Source of the DNA: Synura sp. LO234KE
Lineage: Eukaryota > Sar > Synurophyceae > Synurales > Mallomonadaceae
Direction of reading: 5' to 3'
Length of the DNA: 12,260 nucleotides
NCBI GenBank assembly: GCA_015143735.1
Contig: VKHC01000422.1
Coordinates: 1-12,260 of the forward strand
Below the pieces are notes generated by a model that searched no databases, was not told the origin of the DNA, and worked only from the letters and a program-made list of their open reading frames with translations. Shown one piece after another: positions 8,564 through 12,260 of the stretch. Made by a program: the position numbers and the translations under genes. Numbering within the stretch: the stretch's first letter is position 1; every line of letters starts with the position of its first letter.

Positions 8564-8958
8564 TTAGTTGATCACCAAAAGTGTAATTTGGATCATTTCC
8601 TCGGAAGCCCAAATGATGAAAAGTAATTGCCAAAATGTGGACTTGGGCTTATGAGCTTGAACAGAATTTGTAAATTCTCGTTCCTGGCTGGGAGTACTTG
8701 ATGCGACAGCCCGTTGCAGATCACGCTGATAGTCCAGTTCATTTCTCTTAATCCAGGCTTCTTGGATCAGTGCCTGTCGACTGGGGCCATAATACTTCCG
8801 ATTGGCGAGACTGGGGCAGCTCCAAGTTTACCCGTGCCAAATATTTCTGGTACTCCAATTTGCTGCAGTACGGCGAAATAGGAGAATCTTGGAAAATCCC
8901 AGAGTCCTTCGATGGTGTTGATTATAAAAAGCCGATTTTTTGAAGTTTTGGATGATGA
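8564..8958 (-). pseudogene. unrecognised coding-like segment on the minus strand, with a frameshift
   Basis: Two overlapping minus-strand frames without an ATG start read like one protein. The first (8958 to a stop at 8769-8767) contains NTIEGLWDFPRFSYFAVLQQ and IGVPEIFGTGKLGAAPVSPI. The second (8827 to a stop at 8566-8564) contains YYGPSRQALIQEAWIKRNEL, then DYQRDLQRAVASSTPSQERE and KPKSTFWQLLFIIWASEE. The change of frame falls between about 8827 and 8767 and could be an indel or a small intron. About 125 residues result. I recognise no family; aromatic and amphipathic composition and the sustained sense are the evidence. A 3' exon of a host gene or a transposon fragment are both possible. 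Confidence 0.4.
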
Positions 8959-8987
8959 TCAGAATATTATTTTTACAGAATCGTTGT

Positions 8988-9241
8988 ATTTTGTCTCGTT
9001 CAGTATTGACGGTGCTGAAGATCTGAACTCAAGTGGATGACGACTCTGTCAAGTCTCGTGCTCCTTCACGGAACCAAGTAGTAAGTGGTCGGAGAGGTCG
9101 GTTTTGCAATTTACATTTTTCGAAATTTTTGGAAATGCAGGAATCCGGGGGCGATACCACCTGCGCTTTGATGACAGAGATGACGATGAATTAAATGCCA
9201 TTTGGAAAATTCTGAGGCCGAACTATTCAGAATTGGAGTAG
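8988..9241 (+). pseudogene. possible spliced 3' end of a plus-strand gene
   Basis: GTAAGT at 9081 and GCAG at 9140 frame a T-rich segment of exactly 60 nt, a typical fungal intron size. Joining the flanks in phase 1 gives SFTEPS then RIRGRYHLRFDDRDDDELNA, continuing to LRPNYSELE and a stop at 9239-9241. The downstream part is strongly acidic and looks coding. An upstream acceptor-like TATTATTTTTACAG (8974-8987) could begin the preceding exon, but a TGA in that frame near 9034 breaks it, so the gene is either damaged or uses another structure. A minus-strand frame across 9080-9235 is also open, so the strand is not certain. Product unknown. Confidence 0.3.
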
Positions 9242-9279
9242 AAAAAATCTAAGATGCAGATTGTTGCGATGACCACCAC

Positions 9280-9675
9280 TTGTTTTTAAAACTAGCGTCA
9301 CGCAACTACTTGTCCAGGTCAGCAAAGACTTTGACATTATATTGCATCACGCAACTACTTGTCCAGGTCTGCCAAGACGTTGACATTGCTCTCTGCTGGA
9401 TGCGCTTCCAGAAGGGCGTGGACACTCCAACTGCCCGCGGCAACAATGCCGCTGACAAACTTGGTGCGAGAAGTGTATGCCACAGTGCCAGCAATCACTC
9501 AGTGACCACGCCGTGCTTCAGCTCCTCGGACCGCTGCTGTATTACGCGCCCTGTCTGCTCGATCACTTCGGCGTCCTACCGCTCTCAGAATTCCCCGCTG
9601 GGATCCACGGCTCAACACGTGGCTGAGACCTGCCTCTCCAGCCTTTGTTGTGGCAAGCTTTTGTCATTAAGTTAG
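9280..9675 (+). CDS. hypothetical protein, weakly supported
   Basis: An open frame of 131 codons that would begin at ATT/TTG-type codons rather than a clear ATG; the first Met codon inside is ATG at 9400, giving about 92 residues. From 9390 onward third positions are often C or G, and the product is rich in Ser, Cys and Thr (for example VCHSASNHSVTTPCFSSSDR). No signal peptide, membrane segment or known motif was seen. The 49-bp duplication at its start is out of frame with itself. It may be chance in a locally GC-richer patch, or an exon or remnant of a lost gene. Confidence 0.2.
   Translation: MFLKLASRNYLSRSAKTLTLYCITQLLVQVCQDVDIALCWMRFQKGVDTPTARGNNAADKLGARSVCHSASNHSVTTPCFSSSDRCCITRPVCSITSASYRSQNSPLGSTAQHVAETCLSSLCCGKLLSLS
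9298..9387 (+). repeat. 49-bp-period tandem duplication
   Basis: The 41-bp unit TCACGCAACTACTTGTCCAG...TTGACATT occurs at 9298-9338 and 9347-9387 with three mismatches. The period of 49 is not a multiple of three, so the two copies are read in different frames of the overlapping open frame. It looks like a local duplication that has since diverged slightly. Confidence 0.85.
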
Positions 9676-9679
9676 GTAT

Positions 9680-11160
9680 GCGCTTACGTCCTGCTTGTGT
9701 GCCTATCGCTGTCATTTTTTCTTTTTATGGCGATGTTGTGGGAGACTGGTAGCTGACACCTCTACTCGGGCACGGGAAGTGCCACTAGGTACGCACATAT
9801 GAGGGTGGTTATTTGTTAGTTTCGTTGGGTCCCACCGTTACTACTTGATACTGGTTCTCCTTCCTTCCTGGTAAAAAGAAATAACTATGTGATTTTAGAG
9901 CAAGTTTTACCACTGCCCAAAACACCTTGTAAAATTTAGATTATTTTGCAGCGAATGCATCCATTTGTGTTGAATGCTCGTTGTTAGCAGCTCCTTCAGC
10001 ATCATGAGTAGCAAAGCTCACCAATATTATTATGACTTTTCGTTCTGGCGTCGCACCGAAGTTATTATCTTCCTCACTCACGTATATCATTTCTGCTACC
10101 CATCGGTGCACCAAAATTATCCATCAAAATCTAAAACAATATTCCACATGTAGTGTGGTTAGAAACCACAAAAATCCATGGAAGAAACCCAGATAAATCC
10201 AAATCTGGTCCACCACTTTAATCTGGCACTAGATAACACGAATTTCTCATAGCTCACGTCGTTCGTTGGGATGATTGGGAAATATTTTGGCCTCTGTCAC
10301 TTAGCAGTTTCTCTACCCCATACTTAGAATATAATTTATTCTCGATACTATCTCATTAAATTTGAACGTGCATGTGACGCAAATTAAGGCATCCATGTCA
10401 TCAAGTGTATTCGCATAGAAAAAATTCATGCCACAAATTTGGTTCTGTAAAAATATCTGAATTTTTTTGATATATTAATGCTTTTCGATATTACCTGTAC
10501 ATCCTTGTCGTAATCCTCCAAGATAATGTTAACTGTTTAAATTCGGAGATCAATTTGATAATCTTGTTCTCATCATTCATCATTGATGGAGGAGGTTAAT
10601 ATATCGCAATAAACATTGCACGAAATCCTTGAAGACTGTGCCAATCCAGAATCTCTATTTGTAATGAGAGATTAAGGCGGAAGAATGACGTGGTTTAATT
10701 ATCATCATCAACATTGCCTACATCTACTTGTTTTAGCTTGCTAACAAATTATCATTATTTGCTTTTTATCGATTTCACACTTTCTTAAAACGTGCAATCT
10801 TTCTTTGCAAAAAATGTCCAAGTCGAAAAGCATAGAATTCTTATCTGTAGCAGGCCTCTATATGAAAAATATCTGTTAGGAGGCTACCTAAAGGCATTTT
10901 AATCACTTGAATTTTCGTGGTCCAGATATTTGTGGTAACTAGATAATTTTCAAAAATCAAGCCAGAATCATCTGCCACAAAAATACAAATTTTGAGTTTT
11001 AGCCACAAATGGATTATCTGCGGATGGATATTGGTGTACCGATACCACGTCAACTGTCTGTCTACAGAATATTGACTTGCTTAAATCAGAAGTTCCTTAT
11101 ATAAATAACCTTAGGTCCAACGGTAATAATTTATACCACTGTAAACAAAATTGTTGAACT
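9680..11160. other. AT-rich stretch without a convincing gene
   Basis: About 1.5 kb of AT-rich DNA with dense stops on both strands. The 70-codon minus frame at 10841-11053 has no motif and atypical composition. A perfect hairpin, TGTGGTT-AGA-AACCACA, lies at 10154-10170. The stretch could be decayed transposon sequence or the intergenic region downstream of the right-edge gene; nothing in it decides between these. Confidence 0.4.
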
Positions 11161-11309
11161 TCACTAGTTTTGGCCCCAAGCATATTGAACGTTGCAACTG
11201 TGTGGTGGCGTGTTGTCAAAATATCTTGTATTCCACTCTCACTTCACAAGAGGCGGTGTCGCCAACATACTCGTAAAATCACCAACCACGTAAACTTTCA
11301 AGAAACCCA

Positions 11310-12260
11310 TCATTCAATAGTCGAACCCATCACTTCCCTCCACTTCTTCTTTGCCTCAAACGCGGCCGCAATATTAGAGAGCGTTTCTTCACCTTCCCGT
11401 CACCTACTCCGACAACGGAACTGTCCCTGTCACCCGCCACAATCGATCCTTCCTTAAGTACGTCAACAGCACTGCCCTCGCTTTGCTTCTCCCTCAGGTG
11501 AGCATAGAAGGAATAGAGAGAGGCGGGTTGGGAGTACCCACTTCCAAAAACATCTTCATCTTCCTCTCCAGGCCTGCTTCTGCCCAACTTCGCGACAGAT
11601 CGCCCCACCTCCACCCCAGCAGATCCAAGCTCATTAATTCCCATCTCGCCGCCGCCAATGGCATAGTAGTCGCTGGGTTCGCCTCCCGCGTAAGCGTACG
11701 GGAAATCTTCGAAATCTTTATCATTTAAGGCCTCCACCTTGTGTACGCGAGGCGGAAGAGGTGGTGTCCGTCAGACCGACTATAGATAAGACTTACGTTA
11801 CCAGCAACTCCACGTACAATCACCAACTGAAAGTATTCTTCTGTCAGATACGTGGACGGTACAAATAAAAACAAATCGCTGTCGATAACAGTGTGGACCG
11901 TATATTGCTAACCCTCTATCCGTCTATCCGCTCTCTTGAGATCTTAACCATGAGATCATAGGCGGACCCCTTAGGTGTGAAGAACGGATAACTGGACTCT
12001 CCTTTCACTCCACCGCCACCTCCACCTCGACCCACCTCACTCGCACCTTCTTCGCCTCCGTGAAGGCCTGCGTCCAGGTCCTCTTGCCTCCCTCGCTCCC
12101 GCCCGAGCCTCCCACTGCCTGGTGCCTTACCCCTCCTCGGCCCGGACTGTATTCTGGTTCATCGTCGTGATCCAGCCCTCCGCCAGCTGCTCCACTCCCA
12201 GACCACGACATAGACGGTCTGTCGTAGGAAGACCCACGGTCCGGAGGGGAGCTGCTGTCC
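11310..12260 (-). CDS. partial multi-exon gene running off the right edge, unrecognised product
   Basis: The best host-gene candidate; the 5' end lies outside the window. Exon 1 is open from the edge (12259) to about 12041 and encodes a Gly/Ser-rich N-terminal part (MSWSGSGAAGGG, then HDDEPEYSPGRGG) ending WTQAFTEAKK. A 133-nt intron with donor GTGAGG (12040) or 139-nt with GTGCGA (12046) ends GGGTTAG (11908). Exon 2 (11907-11797, 37 codons) includes DSDLFLFVPSTYLTEEYFQL. A 59-nt intron follows (11796-11738: GTAAGT, CTGAC branch-like site, ACAAG). Exon 3 from 11737 contains NDKDFEDFPYAYAGGEPSDY and an acidic GEEDEDVFGSG stretch. The frame ending at 11310 (EETLSNIAAAFEAKKKWREV, then MGSTIE and stop) fits a C terminus but needs a third intron or a frameshift between about 11470 and 11393. 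All three exon 1-3 phases agree. No family recognised; exon 1 may belong to a different gene. Confidence 0.55.
11738..11796 (-). other. predicted 59-nt intron
   Basis: Minus-strand GTAAGT donor, CTGAC branch-like site in the middle and an ACAAG acceptor. Splicing joins two in-phase frames, GVAGN and VEALNDKDFED, both of which look coding while the 59 nt carry stops. The AAG acceptor is less common than CAG or TAG. Confidence 0.55.
11908..12040 (-). other. predicted 133-nt intron
   Basis: Donor GTGAGG at 12040 and acceptor GGGTTAG ending at 11908 on the minus strand, both phase 0. The segment contains several stops in the exon frame. The donor could instead be GTGCGA at 12046 (139 nt, same phase). 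A branch site is not obvious, so this is less sure than the 59-nt intron. Confidence 0.4.

Noticed and set aside
8970-8985. Possible third copy of the A-tailed repeat (ATTTTTACAGAATC)
   Set aside because: Only about 14 bases match the repeat end and the core does not follow; an intron acceptor explains the same string.
11483-11728. 81-codon plus-strand frame
   Set aside because: Antisense shadow of exon 3 of the right-edge gene, whose minus-strand frame has better composition and joins in phase to exon 2.
1-12260. CRISPR array, bacterial operon or prophage
   Set aside because: No regularly spaced repeats, no ribosome-binding-site-led gene runs and no long intact frames; copia elements and short introns point to a eukaryote.

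Overview
This window looks like a repeat-rich stretch of a eukaryotic nuclear genome, most likely a filamentous fungus. No long intact reading frame, operon, tRNA or rRNA is visible. The readable parts are decayed Ty1/copia retrotransposon pieces, a short A-tailed repeat present twice, scattered coding-like remnants, and the end of one apparently spliced gene at the right edge. The fungal call rests on candidate introns of 59 and 60 nt with GTAAGT donors and on the mix of elements; the species cannot be told from the sequence.

Layout: 1-970 is AT-rich and nearly empty. 990-1660 is a GC-rich island without a convincing gene. 1760-1900 holds small palindromes. 1997-3356 (minus strand) is the 3' half of a copia element: candidate LTR, purine tract, RNase H and reverse transcriptase, broken by stops and frameshifts. 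3361-3489 is one copy of an A-tailed SINE-like repeat that abuts the truncated reverse transcriptase. About 3677-5060 (plus strand) is the 5' half of a copia element: candidate LTR, possible half-tRNA primer site, a weak gag trace and a clear but dead integrase. 5160-5750 shows nothing. 5753-6573 is a coding-like island in two frames, possibly ending in an RNase H-like stretch. 6840-7640 is a second GC-rich island with several hairpins. 7770-8324 is a reading frame interrupted by the second SINE-like copy, which has a 14-bp target-site duplication. 8564-8958 (minus) and 9141-9241 (plus) are coding-like segments lacking start codons. 9298-9387 is a 49-bp-period duplication at the start of an unrecognised open frame. 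9680-11160 is AT-rich and apparently empty. 11310-12260 (minus) is a partial multi-exon gene that runs off the right edge.

Nothing here forms a pathway. The two copia halves together contain every module of one element (LTR-gag-integrase on plus, RT-RNase H-LTR on minus), but their candidate LTRs look unrelated, so two separate insertions are the simpler reading. The likeliest live host gene is the right-edge one.
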